DNA of 10,070 bases from an uncultured Clostridia bacterium (lineage in GTDB: Bacteria; Bacillota; Clostridia; Peptostreptococcales; Anaerovoracaceae), in assembly GCA_946541285.1 (NCBI GenBank), contig CAMNJG010000037.1:1-10070 (forward strand), in the 5' to 3' direction. How positions within the stretch are numbered: the first letter of the stretch is position 1; each line of letters opens with the position of its first letter. Shown piece by piece: positions 1 to 8,100 of the stretch. The translations under genes were made by a program, and so were the position numbers. The notes under the pieces are model-generated. The model was not told the DNA's origin and made no database searches. It saw only the letters and a list, made by a program, of their open reading frames with translations.

Positions 1-56
1 TTGATCATCATATCCAGGAGTTTTTTGGATTCGGCTTTAAACTGTTTTTTTGCCAT
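1..56 (-). CDS. htpG: Molecular chaperone HtpG (Hsp90 family), N-terminal fragment cut by the window edge
   Basis: Only the first 18 codons are visible. They read MAKKQFKAESKKLLDMMI, which matches the conserved opening of bacterial Hsp90 (usual form: KxFKAESKxLLDLMINSIY...), the start of the N-terminal ATPase domain. Known family role: an ATP-dependent cytosolic dimeric chaperone that remodels client proteins. The ATG at 56 is supported by an AGAGGTG ribosome binding site about 9 nt upstream (complement of 64-72). A promoter and a perfect CIRCE operator lie directly upstream, which fits a heat-shock gene. The rest of the gene lies outside the window, so integrity cannot be judged. Identification rests on a short but distinctive stretch plus the CIRCE context. 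Confidence 0.85.
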   Translation of the reverse strand, partial: MAKKQFKAESKKLLDMMI

Positions 57-101
57 ATCTGCTACACCTCTTTATTTCAAATTTTTTATTCATTCATAAT
101 A

Positions 102-128
102 TTAGCACTCAGTCTTGTCGAGTGCTAA
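102..128 (-). promoter_or_regulatory. CIRCE operator (HrcA repressor binding site) of htpG
   Basis: The half sites TTAGCACTC (102-110) and GAGTGCTAA (120-128) form a perfect inverted repeat around a 9-nt spacer, which is the exact CIRCE consensus. It overlaps the predicted transcription start (about 127) of the promoter just upstream and lies 45 nt before the htpG start codon. Known role: HrcA binds CIRCE at normal temperature and represses transcription; heat stress lifts the repression. Confidence 0.96.
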
Positions 129-133
129 TATAT

Positions 134-161
134 ATTATATCGATCAACTGCAAAAAATCAA
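134..161 (-). promoter_or_regulatory. Sigma-A type promoter of htpG
   Basis: Reading the minus strand, the -35 is TTGATT (complement of 156-161) and the -10 is a perfect TATAAT (134-139), with a 16-bp spacer. Transcription would start near 127, inside the CIRCE operator, so bound HrcA would block initiation. This is a housekeeping-sigma promoter and resembles no alternative heat-shock sigma promoter that I recognise. Confidence 0.8.
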
Positions 162-210
162 CCCTTAATCTAAAATTCCTCAGGAAAGCAGAACCAGGGC
201 TGCCGTCCAT

Positions 211-244
211 AAAAAAAGCCCGGTACCCGAAACAGTACCGGACT
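211..244 (-). terminator. Rho-independent terminator of the 99-aa gene
   Basis: The arms 235-244 and 217-226 pair over 10 bp (one G-T wobble, otherwise AGTCCGGTAC against GTACCGGGCT on the minus strand) around an 8-nt loop. On the minus strand the stem is followed directly by seven T (211-217). It begins 31 nt beyond the stop codon of the 276-575 gene and separates it from the htpG promoter. Confidence 0.93.
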
Positions 245-275
245 CTTATATCAATCCTGTGAATATGGTGTATGA

Positions 276-575
276 TTACTCTTCGTCAGAGTGAGATTCG
301 ATATATTCGTCAATCTTTACGCCATAGTTACCAGCAGCGATTTCGCCTTCATACCAGTCAAGCAGTTCTTCTGCTGTACCAGGGAAAACTCTCATAAGGC
401 TTCCAACGTGAGTTCTTACGCCGCCTGTTCTGCTCTTATCTACATAACGAAGAGGGAATTTGTTGCCATTCTTCTGAAGGATAGAGTATTCAGCATTATT
501 TGCTGCATCAATCTTTGAAGATACTCTGTATCCTCTTTCACGAGCTTCGTAAACAACATCTTCCATGGTTACCAT
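276..575 (-). CDS. Hypothetical acidic 99-residue protein
   Basis: I do not recognise this protein and assign no function. It is rich in Glu and Asp, has no cysteine, no signal peptide and no membrane segment, and looks like a small cytosolic alpha/beta protein. An N-terminal helix-like stretch (about residues 4-15) is followed by strand-like segments (16-48), then a second amphipathic helix around 67-81 (TAEELLDWYEGEIAAG) and an acidic tail ending SHSDEE. Coding status is well supported: the ATG at 575 follows an ideal AAGGAGG site (complement of 584-590) at about 9 nt spacing, an extended -10 promoter lies ~107 nt upstream, and a strong terminator follows. An in-frame ATG at 566 is a poorer start because it is farther from the ribosome binding site. 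The gene appears monocistronic, between ilvB and htpG. Confidence 0.85.
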   Translation of the reverse strand: MVTMEDVVYEARERGYRVSSKIDAANNAEYSILQKNGNKFPLRYVDKSRTGGVRTHVGSLMRVFPGTAEELLDWYEGEIAAGNYGVKIDEYIESHSDEE

Positions 576-614
576 AGGGATTACCTCCTTAATTATAACT
601 ACAAAAATCTTTTA

Positions 615-650
615 CCGGATTGGGCATTTTTTCTGTTTCAGACAATCCGG
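615..650 (-). other. Inverted repeat in the 5' leader of the 99-aa gene
   Basis: On the minus strand CCGGATTG (643-650) and CAATCCGG (615-622) can form an 8-bp stem around a 20-nt loop, and the loop itself contains the small hairpin TCTG-AAA-CAGA. It lies between the predicted transcription start (about 675) and the ribosome binding site (584-590). It is followed by TAAAAGATTTTTG rather than a clean T-tract, so it is a poor terminator. It may be a structured leader or protein site; this is inference. Confidence 0.45.
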
Positions 651-681
651 ATGTGACATACCTGAAAACATCACAATAGAG

Positions 682-690
682 ATTATAACA
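682..690 (-). promoter_or_regulatory. Extended -10 promoter of the 99-aa gene
   Basis: The minus strand reads TGTTATAAT: a perfect TATAAT hexamer (complement of 682-687) preceded by the TGn extension (688-690). No good -35 is present at 16-18 bp (roughly TTCCTT), as is common for extended -10 promoters. Predicted start near 675 gives a ~100-nt leader to the ATG at 575. Confidence 0.65.
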
Positions 691-699
691 CAATCCTCT

Positions 700-731
700 G
701 AAAAAGGAAGAACATTCTTTAAGTTCCCTTC
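700..731 (-). terminator. Possible weak terminator of ilvB
   Basis: Immediately after the ilvB stop codon the minus strand contains AAGGGAAC, a 9-nt loop, and GTTCTTCCTTTTT. GAAC pairs with GTTC and AAGG with CCTT across a 2-nt bulge, followed by a run of T (complement of 701-705). The stem is AT-rich and imperfect, so termination may be partial. Confidence 0.4.
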
Positions 732-732
732 T

Positions 733-2403
733 TTACGCCAGATCGTCTTCGGAAAATACCTGATCGTTCATGGCACTGCCCGGAGGAACCATCGGGAATA
801 CATCCTCTCCTGTGCTGATGTCGCAGACGATGACACTCCCGCGCTCACTGGCGGCGGCTTTGATCAGGGCTTCTTTCAGGGCGTCCAGGTTATCCGCGCG
901 ATACCCGTTCAATCCGAACGCGCCTGCCAGTTTTTCATAATCGATGACATCCGGTAATGTGGTGGAAGAGAATCTCTTATCAAAAAACAGTTTCTGCCAC
1001 TGACGTACCATCCCCAGTACGTTGTTTTTCAGGAGTATTGTAATAATCGGCAGTTTCTGCGCTGATTCCGTCGCGAGCTCATTGAGGTTCATCCGGAAGC
1101 TTCCGTCTCCGGTGACATGAATGACCCGTCTGTCAGGATTGCCGATCTGCGCGCCAATGGCGGCACCCAGACCATATCCCATCGTTCCCAGTCCACCGGA
1201 TGTAATATTCTGTCTCGGCTGGCTGAATGGCCAGAACTGGGCTGTCCACATCTGATGCTGTCCGACATCGGTCGCGACGATCAGATCTTCTCCCAGAACA
1301 CTGGCAATGGTATGGAAAATGTTTTCCGGAACGAAACTGTCCGGATCCTTCTTCTGATCCATCCGGAAGGAGTCGATCATCTCAATCCAGGAAGTATTTT
1401 TTCTGCTCTCAATCAGCGGCATCAGTTCAGAAAGGATTGCGCACATATCGCCGATCAGACTGAGATCGACTTTTACATTTTTGTCAACTTCCGAATTGTC
1501 GATATCAATCTGGGCGATGAATGCTTCACGGGCAAAGCGGTTCGGATCTCCTGTTACCCGGTCGCTGAACCGGGCGCCAATAGTAATCAGCACATCCGCG
1601 TTGTAAACTGCCTGGTTGGCTTCTCTCTGTCCATGCATTCCTACCATCCCCAGGGATAAAGGATTGTTCCTGGAAATTGCCCCCAGGTTCATCAGGGTAG
1701 AGACCACCGGAATATCCGCTTTTTCGGCGAATTCGGTCAGAAGTTCTGACGCGCCGGCGCAGATCACACCACCGCCTGCGTAAATCAGAGGTCTTTCGGC
1801 CTGATTGATGACCTCCGCAAGTTTCTGAACTGCTTCCCGGTCATACAGATTGCGAACCGGGTCCGCTTCTGCTGCTTTCTGAGGCTCGTATTCACACTCC
1901 TCCGTCATGATGTCTTTCGGAACATCGATCAGGACCGGTCCCGGACGGCCGCTCATGGCGATCCGGAATGCCGATCTTACGGTATCCGCCAGATCCTCGA
2001 TCCGGGTGACAAAGAAATTATGTTTGGTAATCGGAATCGTAATCCCCGTGATATCCACTTCCTGGAAGGAATCCTTCCCGATCTGGGCTCTCGGTACCTG
2101 CCCTGTAATCACGACAAGAGGAACCGAGTCCATAAAAGCTGTCGCGATTCCGGTCACTGTATTGGTTGCTCCCGGTCCGCTCGTTGCAAACGCGACGCCC
2201 ACACGGCCGGTCGAACGGGCATAACCGTCCGCCGCGTGTGTCGCTCCCTGCTCATGACTGGTCAGAATGTGTCTGATCGAGTCGGTATAATCATACAGTG
2301 CATCATACACCGGCATAATGGTTCCTCCGGGATAACCGAAAATCGTATCGACTCCCTGTTCCCGCAGGCATTCCATGATAATCTTTGAACCTGTAATTTT
2401 CAT
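733..2403 (-). CDS. ilvB: Acetolactate synthase, catalytic (large) subunit
   Basis: A ThDP-, Mg- and FAD-dependent enzyme that joins two pyruvates to 2-acetolactate (valine/leucine branch), or pyruvate and 2-ketobutyrate to acetohydroxybutyrate (isoleucine branch). The N-terminal ThDP domain carries FGYPGG (22-27) and the activating glutamate at about E51 in HEQGATHAADGYAR. A central FAD-binding domain follows. The C-terminal ThDP domain has the GDG...NN cofactor motif (432-434 and 460-461) and GMVRQWQ. At 556 aa it is normal length. I start at the ATG at 2403, giving the usual MKITG opening; a GTG at 2421 would add six residues but has GGA directly abutting it. The ATG lies 4 nt after the ilvC stop, and the nearest GGAG is about 17 nt upstream inside ilvC, so translational coupling is likely. 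No ilvN/ilvH regulatory subunit gene adjoins it. Confidence 0.96.
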   Translation of the reverse strand: MKITGSKIIMECLREQGVDTIFGYPGGTIMPVYDALYDYTDSIRHILTSHEQGATHAADGYARSTGRVGVAFATSGPGATNTVTGIATAFMDSVPLVVITGQVPRAQIGKDSFQEVDITGITIPITKHNFFVTRIEDLADTVRSAFRIAMSGRPGPVLIDVPKDIMTEECEYEPQKAAEADPVRNLYDREAVQKLAEVINQAERPLIYAGGGVICAGASELLTEFAEKADIPVVSTLMNLGAISRNNPLSLGMVGMHGQREANQAVYNADVLITIGARFSDRVTGDPNRFAREAFIAQIDIDNSEVDKNVKVDLSLIGDMCAILSELMPLIESRKNTSWIEMIDSFRMDQKKDPDSFVPENIFHTIASVLGEDLIVATDVGQHQMWTAQFWPFSQPRQNITSGGLGTMGYGLGAAIGAQIGNPDRRVIHVTGDGSFRMNLNELATESAQKLPIITILLKNNVLGMVRQWQKLFFDKRFSSTTLPDVIDYEKLAGAFGLNGYRADNLDALKEALIKAAASERGSVIVCDISTGEDVFPMVPPGSAMNDQVFSEDDLA

Positions 2404-2407
2404 TGTT

Positions 2408-3403
2408 TTATTTTTCGTCACTCCAGGAATACATCTGTCTCAGCTCAGCGCCCACCTTTTCGAGCTCATGTTCTCTGTGCAGTCTTCTTTCCATATTAAA
2501 GTGCTGTCTGCCGATTTTGTTTTCCATGATCCAGTTACGCGCGAAGGTACCATTCTGGATTTCCTTCAGAGTCTGTCTCATCACATTCTTGGTATCTTCT
2601 GTGATGATTCTCGGTCCGATCTCATAATCACCAAATTCCGCTGTATCGGAAATGGAATTTCTCATTTCCTGGAAACCGCCATGATAAATGAGGTCAACGA
2701 TGAGTTTCATCTCATGGATGCATTCGAAGTACGCATTTCTCGGGTCATAACCTGCTTCGCAGAGGACTTCAAATCCCGCCTGCATCAGAGCTGTGACACC
2801 ACCGCAGAGTACACACTGTTCACCGAAGAGGTCTGTTTCTGTTTCTGTTCTGAAGGTCGTCTCCAGGATCGCCGCTCTCGCGCCACCGATTCCCGCGCCA
2901 TATGCCAGCGCTCTGTCCAGTGCTTTGCCGGTGGCATCCTGATAAACCGCGACCAGGCAAGGTACGCCTTTGCCTGCGACATATTCGCTTCTTACTGTAT
3001 GACCAGGGCCTTTCGGCGCGATCATCGTAACATCGACATCTGCAGGAGGGATGATCTGCTGGAAATGAATATTGAATCCATGCGCGAACATCAGCATGTT
3101 GCCTTCTTCCAGGTTCGGCTCGATGTCTTCTTTATAAATCTGAGCCTGTTTTTCATCCGGAGTCAGGATCATGATGACGTCTGATTCCTTTACAGCTTCC
3201 GCTGTCGTCTTAACGGTCAGGCCTGCTTCTTCTGCCGGCTTCCAGGATTTGCTTCCGTTATACAGTCCAACTCTTACATCGATGCCGCTTTCTTTCAGGT
3301 TGAGGGCATGAGCATGTCCCTGGCTTCCGTAACCGACAATCGCTACCTTTTTACCGTCCAGCAGTGATAAATTGCAGTCATTCTGATAATAAATATTTGC
3401 CAT
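2408..3403 (-). CDS. ilvC: Ketol-acid reductoisomerase, class I
   Basis: Catalyses Mg-dependent isomerisation and NADPH reduction of 2-acetolactate or acetohydroxybutyrate to the dihydroxy acids, the second common step in valine, leucine and isoleucine synthesis. At 331 aa it has class I length. The Rossmann domain has GYGSQG (24-29) and a short cofactor loop NGSKSW whose serines fit NADPH preference. The catalytic AHGFNIH contains H108. The C-terminal knotted domain supplies metal and substrate ligands D191 and E195 (DLFGEQ), E227 and E231 (ECIHE) and S252. The ATG at 3403 follows GGAGG (complement of 3413-3417) at 8-9 nt. I see no convincing promoter or leader attenuator in the 77 nt between this start and the upstream terminator, and no convincing CodY box. 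It is the first gene of an ilvC-ilvB pair. Confidence 0.97.
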   Translation of the reverse strand: MANIYYQNDCNLSLLDGKKVAIVGYGSQGHAHALNLKESGIDVRVGLYNGSKSWKPAEEAGLTVKTTAEAVKESDVIMILTPDEKQAQIYKEDIEPNLEEGNMLMFAHGFNIHFQQIIPPADVDVTMIAPKGPGHTVRSEYVAGKGVPCLVAVYQDATGKALDRALAYGAGIGGARAAILETTFRTETETDLFGEQCVLCGGVTALMQAGFEVLCEAGYDPRNAYFECIHEMKLIVDLIYHGGFQEMRNSISDTAEFGDYEIGPRIITEDTKNVMRQTLKEIQNGTFARNWIMENKIGRQHFNMERRLHREHELEKVGAELRQMYSWSDEK

Positions 3404-3470
3404 TCTGTAATACCTCCAATAAAGATGTCTGGAATAAAAAAATAAATAAGGATACTGTCTTTCTTTAGGG

Positions 3471-3503
3471 ATAAATAAAAAGCCGTCTTGAGGTAAGGCG
3501 GCT
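3471..3503 (-). terminator. Rho-independent terminator after the small P-loop gene
   Basis: On the minus strand AGCCG (3499-3503) pairs with CGGCT (3481-3485) and CTT with AAG across one C-A mismatch, with a 5-nt loop (3490-3494). TTTTTATTTAT follows. It ends the 3536-3955 transcript just before ilvC. A small extra hairpin, GCCTG-AAA-CAGGC (3524-3536), overlaps the last base of that gene's stop codon. Confidence 0.75.
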
Positions 3504-3535
3504 CTTTGGACAAATCTGCGTTTGCCTGTTTCAGG

Positions 3536-3955
3536 CTAGTTGATGATCTCGTACTGTCTGACGGATGCATCAAGCTCATCCAGATCAGCGCTCAGGCTGA
3601 CGATAAAGTCAATATTGGCACTTTCTGAAATATCCTGCAGTTCTCTGAGGAACGCAGGAAGATCGCCAAGGGTGATATCAGCATGCTTGAGAATACTGTC
3701 AATAAAGATTTCTTCAATGTCATGGTTGGAACTCAGAATCCCGTAAATGAATCCTGTATACCTTTCAATATTGCTCACATACTCATATTCGTCCATAACG
3801 ATCATTCTGATGTTGTAGTTGAGTTCATGCTTTAATCTGTCGTCTTTGATGATGAAAATAATGCTGCCGGACTTTTCCGCGACGTCTGTATTCGCAAGAT
3901 CCACCATCATCTTGGTCTTGCCAGAGCCCTTGTGTCCTACTAAAAGCTTAACCAT
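3536..3955 (-). CDS. Small orphan P-loop NTPase, 139 aa
   Basis: The protein has a clear Walker A motif at 7-14 (GHKGSGKT) immediately after the first strand, a Walker B-like strand ending in an aspartate (IFID, 83-86) after a stretch of acidic residues, and a third strand followed by Ser/Asp (DFIVSLSAD, 116-124) where a sensor would sit. It therefore looks like a minimal RecA-like nucleotide-binding core with no added domain, no membrane segment and no signal peptide. Small proteins of this kind are sometimes labelled PilT-like or simply ATP-binding protein; I see nothing that supports a pilus role and assign no function. The ATG at 3955 follows AAAGGAG about 11 nt upstream. The gene has its own promoter (3991-4019) and terminator, so it seems to be an independent unit between rlmN and ilvC. 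Confidence 0.88.
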   Translation of the reverse strand: MVKLLVGHKGSGKTKMMVDLANTDVAEKSGSIIFIIKDDRLKHELNYNIRMIVMDEYEYVSNIERYTGFIYGILSSNHDIEEIFIDSILKHADITLGDLPAFLRELQDISESANIDFIVSLSADLDELDASVRQYEIIN

Positions 3956-3990
3956 AATAGTCGCTTCTCCTTTCCGTTCTTAATATGTTC

Positions 3991-4019
3991 ATTATACTAT
4001 CGGAAAAACGAAAGAACAA
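3991..4019 (-). promoter_or_regulatory. Promoter of the small P-loop NTPase gene
   Basis: The minus strand carries TTGTTC (complement of 4014-4019), a 17-bp spacer and a perfect TATAAT (3991-3996). Predicted start is near 3984, about 29 nt before the ATG at 3955. The -35 keeps only the TTG of the consensus. Confidence 0.65.
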
Positions 4020-4065
4020 TAAGAAAATATAAAATCGACTGCCTGATAAACTGTGCCGGTTACTG

Positions 4066-5094
4066 TTATGATTCACGGTTCAGGCGAAGCTGTCCGCATG
4101 CCGCGCTGATATCCGCTCCGAGCTGTCTCCTGACAGTCACCTGTATTCCGCGTTTTTCCAGAATTTCCGCGAACGCGCCGGCTTTTTCCCTGGCGGATGA
4201 CTGAAATTCATTTTCATTTACGGTATTCAGCGGAATCAGGTTGACATGGCACAGCATCCCCCGCAGTCTTGCGGCGAGTTTTTCCGCGTCCTGTGCCCTG
4301 TCATTCACACCACTGATCAGCGCGTATTCAAAAGTGATCCGGCGATGGGTGATTTCTGTGTAATCCCTGCATACATGAAGCAGTTTGTCCATGCTGCAGC
4401 TTCGGGCAACGGGCATCAGCTGCCGGCGGATCTCATCATCGGGAGCATGCAGGGAAACCGCCAGTCCCACCTGGGGCATATCTTTCGCGAAATCATAGAT
4501 CCGGTCTGTCAGGCCACAGGTCGAAACCGTAATATTTCTCGCGCCGATCCCCAGCCCCCGGCTGTCATGCATAATGCGCAGCGCCCGGATCAGTTCATCA
4601 TAATTGTCGAAAGGCTCGCCTGTCCCCATAACGACCACATGCCCGATGCGGCTCCCGGTATCCCGGGCGACCGCCGTAATCTGATCCACGATCTCTCCTG
4701 CTGTCAGGTTCCGGTTCAGGCCGTTGATCCCGGACGCGCAGAACGCGCATCCCATACGGCAGCCGGCCTGGGAAGAGACACAGACCGAGCTTCCGTATTT
4801 ATAACGCATATAAACACTCTCGACGGTATCCCCTCCGGCGATTTCAAACAGGTATTTTCTGGTTCCATCCGATGAGACCTGTCGTTCTTTCAGGGAAACC
4901 GCGTGCAATACAGCGGTTTCCTGTAACTGCTGACGCATCGACAGTGGAAGTTCTGTGATTTCATCAAAGTCCGCGCAGCCTTCATACATACGCCGGAAAA
5001 TCTGCGTCGCCCGGAATTTTTTCTGTCCCAGGGACAACACAAACTGCTCCAGTTCTCCATAAGTCATGTTTTTCAAAACTGCTGGACCACTCAT
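4066..5094 (-). CDS. rlmN: Dual-specificity 23S rRNA/tRNA adenine-C2 methyltransferase
   Basis: A radical-SAM enzyme that methylates C2 of A2503 in 23S rRNA at the peptidyl transferase centre and, in studied bacteria, A37 of some tRNAs. The radical-SAM [4Fe-4S] motif is CRMGCAFC with Cys 112, 116 and 119. The catalytic C-terminal cysteine that carries the methyl adduct is C333 in AACGQL, and the general base region is VESVYM (E92). The GTGEP and SLHA motifs of the family are present. Length 342 aa is normal. I start at the ATG at 5094 because AAAGGAG lies 5 nt upstream; an upstream TTG at 5112 would place that ribosome binding site inside the gene. It begins 32 nt after the ileS stop, so it is probably co-transcribed with ileS and so under T-box control. 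I see no clear terminator in the 110 nt that follow. The retained C333 and cluster motif argue for RlmN, not a degraded copy. Confidence 0.96.
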   Translation of the reverse strand: MSGPAVLKNMTYGELEQFVLSLGQKKFRATQIFRRMYEGCADFDEITELPLSMRQQLQETAVLHAVSLKERQVSSDGTRKYLFEIAGGDTVESVYMRYKYGSSVCVSSQAGCRMGCAFCASGINGLNRNLTAGEIVDQITAVARDTGSRIGHVVVMGTGEPFDNYDELIRALRIMHDSRGLGIGARNITVSTCGLTDRIYDFAKDMPQVGLAVSLHAPDDEIRRQLMPVARSCSMDKLLHVCRDYTEITHRRITFEYALISGVNDRAQDAEKLAARLRGMLCHVNLIPLNTVNENEFQSSAREKAGAFAEILEKRGIQVTVRRQLGADISAACGQLRLNRES

Positions 5095-5126
5095 CAAAAC
5101 TCCTTTCCCCAAAGAAACGCGGATTT

Positions 5127-8100
5127 CTATAACTTTCTGATCGCGATTCCGGTATCGTGCCCATTGAGACTGACTTTTTCGAGTTCCGCGTCTGACATCA
5201 GAATCTCATCCGCCAGCGTCTCACCGGTGATGTATTCTCTGTACGATCCGATCATATTCTGTACATCCGCGTCTCCATTGACAGAGATTTCAATATGATC
5301 CATCATATCCAGATCCAGTGCCTTACGCATCTGCTGTACTTTGGAAATCAGCTCTCTTGCCAGGCCTTCTCCGATCAGTTCCGGTGTTACTGTAGTATCC
5401 AGGATGACAAAAACTCCCTGAGAGGCGCCTACGGCAAAACCTTCTTTCGCGGAAATGCGTACATCCACAAATTCTTCCGGAATTTCGGTTTCTTCTCCAT
5501 CCAGTACCAGTGTAATCTTATGATCCGCGCTCAGTTTTTCGGAAACTTCTGCCGCATTGGCTTCCGCCAGCTGTTTTCCGAATTCCTTAATCTTTTTGCC
5601 GAGTACAGGACCCGCCGCGCGGAAGTCCGGTTTCAGCGAATAATTCATAAAGGATCCCATGTCGTGTTCGAAGACAACTTCACGGACATTCAGTTCCTCT
5701 CTGAGCAGGTCTGTCATATCGCTGATCTCCTGCTCATACTTGCCGTCAACCAGAATTCTGGAAAGCGGCTGTCTGACTTTGAGATTTTCCTTCTCTCTTT
5801 CACCTCTGCCAAGGGTGGAAATCGTGCGGACCAGATCCATACGATGCTCAAGCGCGTCGTCAATCAGGTTCTCATCACAGACCGGATAATCCGCCAGATG
5901 GACAGATTTTTCCCCTGTCAGCTTTACATACATCTCATCACTGAGGAACGGCGCGAACGGAGCGCTGAGAAGGGAAACACCCTTCAGGACCTCATAAACT
6001 GTCTGATATACAGATTTCTTGTCGGTATCCAGTTCCTCCGCGTAGAATCTTCTCCTGGCTCTGCGCACATACCAGTTGGACAGATCCTCGGCCACAAAAT
6101 CCGTAATCGCCCTGACTGCTTTCATATGCTCATACGCATCCATCGCCGCGGTGACATCTCTGACCAGGCGATTATATTTGGACAGAATCCACCGGTCAAG
6201 CTCCGGACGGTCTGCCGGCGCGATCTGGAAGGAAGCTGCGTCGATATCATCGGTATTGGCATACAGCGTGAAGAAATTATACACGTTCTTCAGTGTGCCG
6301 AAATACTTGTTCTGCATCTCCCTGACACCGTCTTCATCAAATTTTGTCGGCGTCCAGGCCGGTGAACCATACAGCAGGTACCATCTGGCCACATCCGCGC
6401 CATACTGATCAAACAGCTTAAACGGATCGACTGTATTTCCCTTGGACTTCGACATTTTTTTGCCGGTCTTGTCCAGGATCAGGTCATTGACCAGTACATT
6501 TTTATACGGCGCTTTGCCTGTAATAAATGTGGAGATCGCCAGCAGGGAATAGAACCAGCCTCTTGTCTGGTCCACACCTTCGCAGATGAAGTCCGCCGGG
6601 AACTGGCTTTCAAATTCTTCTTTGTTCTCAAACGGATAATGCTGCTGCGCGAAAGGCATGGAGCCGCTGTCGAACCAGCAGTCCATGACTTCCGTAATAC
6701 GGGTCATTTCCTTTCCGCAGTCCGGGCAGGAAAGATGGATTTCATCCACATACGGTCTGTGCAGTTCAACGGTGTTTTTATCAAACTTCTCCAGGGCTTT
6801 TTCAAACAGTTCCTCCCGGGAGCCGACGCACTCTGTATGGCCACATTCGCAGCGCCAGATCGGGATCGGTGTTCCCCAGTACCGGTTTCTGGAAATGGCC
6901 CAGTCCTTGACATCGGCGATCCAGTTGCCGAATCTGCCTTCTCCGACAAACGGAGGCTGCCAGTTTACGGTATTATTATTCTCTACCAGCTGATCCCTGA
7001 GTTTCGTCATTTCAATGTACCAGCTCGGTTTGGCATAGTAAATCAGAGGCGTACCGCATCTCCAGCAGTGCGGATAATTGTGCATGACCTTTTCTTTGGA
7101 ATACAGCTTGTTTTCCCCTGCCAGATACTTGATGATGTCCACATCCAGTCCGTCTTCCATGACAAAGCGGCCTTTCCACGGTGTATCCGTGAATTTCCCT
7201 GTTTCATCGACAGGATTGAAAACCTGCAGATTATACTTCCGGCCCAGTTTATTATCATCATCACCAAATGCCGGCGCGATATGGACGATGCCGGTACCTT
7301 CCTCTGTATCGACATAATCCGCGCATCCAACAAAGAATCCTTTTCTGTCATTCCGGTCAATGCTGAGGAACGGCATCAGCTGTTCATATTCTGTGTATTC
7401 CAGGTCTTTGCCCTTCAGGGTTTCCAGTACCTCATACTTGCCGGCACCCAGGTTCCGGTCTGCCAGGGACTGGGCGACATAGAAAATGTCATCTCCCTGC
7501 TTCGCTTTTACATAGGTGATCTCCGGTCCTACGGCAAGCGCGATATTGGAAGGAAGAGTCCACGGCGTCGTTGTCCAGGCGAGGAAATATTCGTTTTCCT
7601 TATTCTTTAATTTGAATTTCGCTGTCAGGGTATTGGTTTTGACTTCTTTATACCCCTGCGCCACCTCATGGGAGGCCAGACCGGTTCCGCAGCGCGGGCA
7701 GTACGGAAGAATCTTATGACCTTCATAGATCAGTCCCGCGTCGAAAAACTTTTTCAGGATCCACCAGCCGGTCTCGATGTAATTGTTATCCAGCGTGATA
7801 TACGGATTGTCCAGGTCAATCATATATCCCATCCTGCGGGACATTTCACGCCACAGGCTTTCGTACTCAAATACAGATTCACGGCATTTCTCGTTGAACT
7901 CCCGGATTCCGTACTTTTCAATATCCTGTTTCCCGGTCATGTTGAGTTTCTTTTCGACTTCGATCTCAACCGGAAGACCATGGGTATCCCATCCCGCTTT
8001 TCTCTTGACCTTATAGCCCTTCATGTTCTTGTAACGGCAGACAGAGTCCTTCAGGGATCTGGCCATCACATGATGAATGCCTGGTTTTCCATTGGCCGTC

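Noticed and set aside
50..262. Plus-strand 70-codon frame at the left edge
   Set aside because: It runs across the htpG ribosome binding site, CIRCE, promoter and a terminator; these signals account for the DNA.
2375..3184. Plus-strand 269-codon open frame
   Set aside because: It is antisense to ilvC, whose protein is a full-length, motif-complete family member. No recognisable domain or ribosome binding site supports the plus-strand frame.
3375..3395. Possible CodY-type box around the ilvC start
   Set aside because: The best alignment to AATTTTCWGAAAATT has about six mismatches and lies inside the coding start, so it is not supported.
5295..6365. Plus-strand 356-codon open frame
   Set aside because: Antisense to ileS; it arises from ileS codon bias. 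The translated product resembles no family I know.
6639..7610. Plus-strand 323-codon open frame
   Set aside because: Antisense to the ileS catalytic core and editing domain, which are intact on the minus strand.
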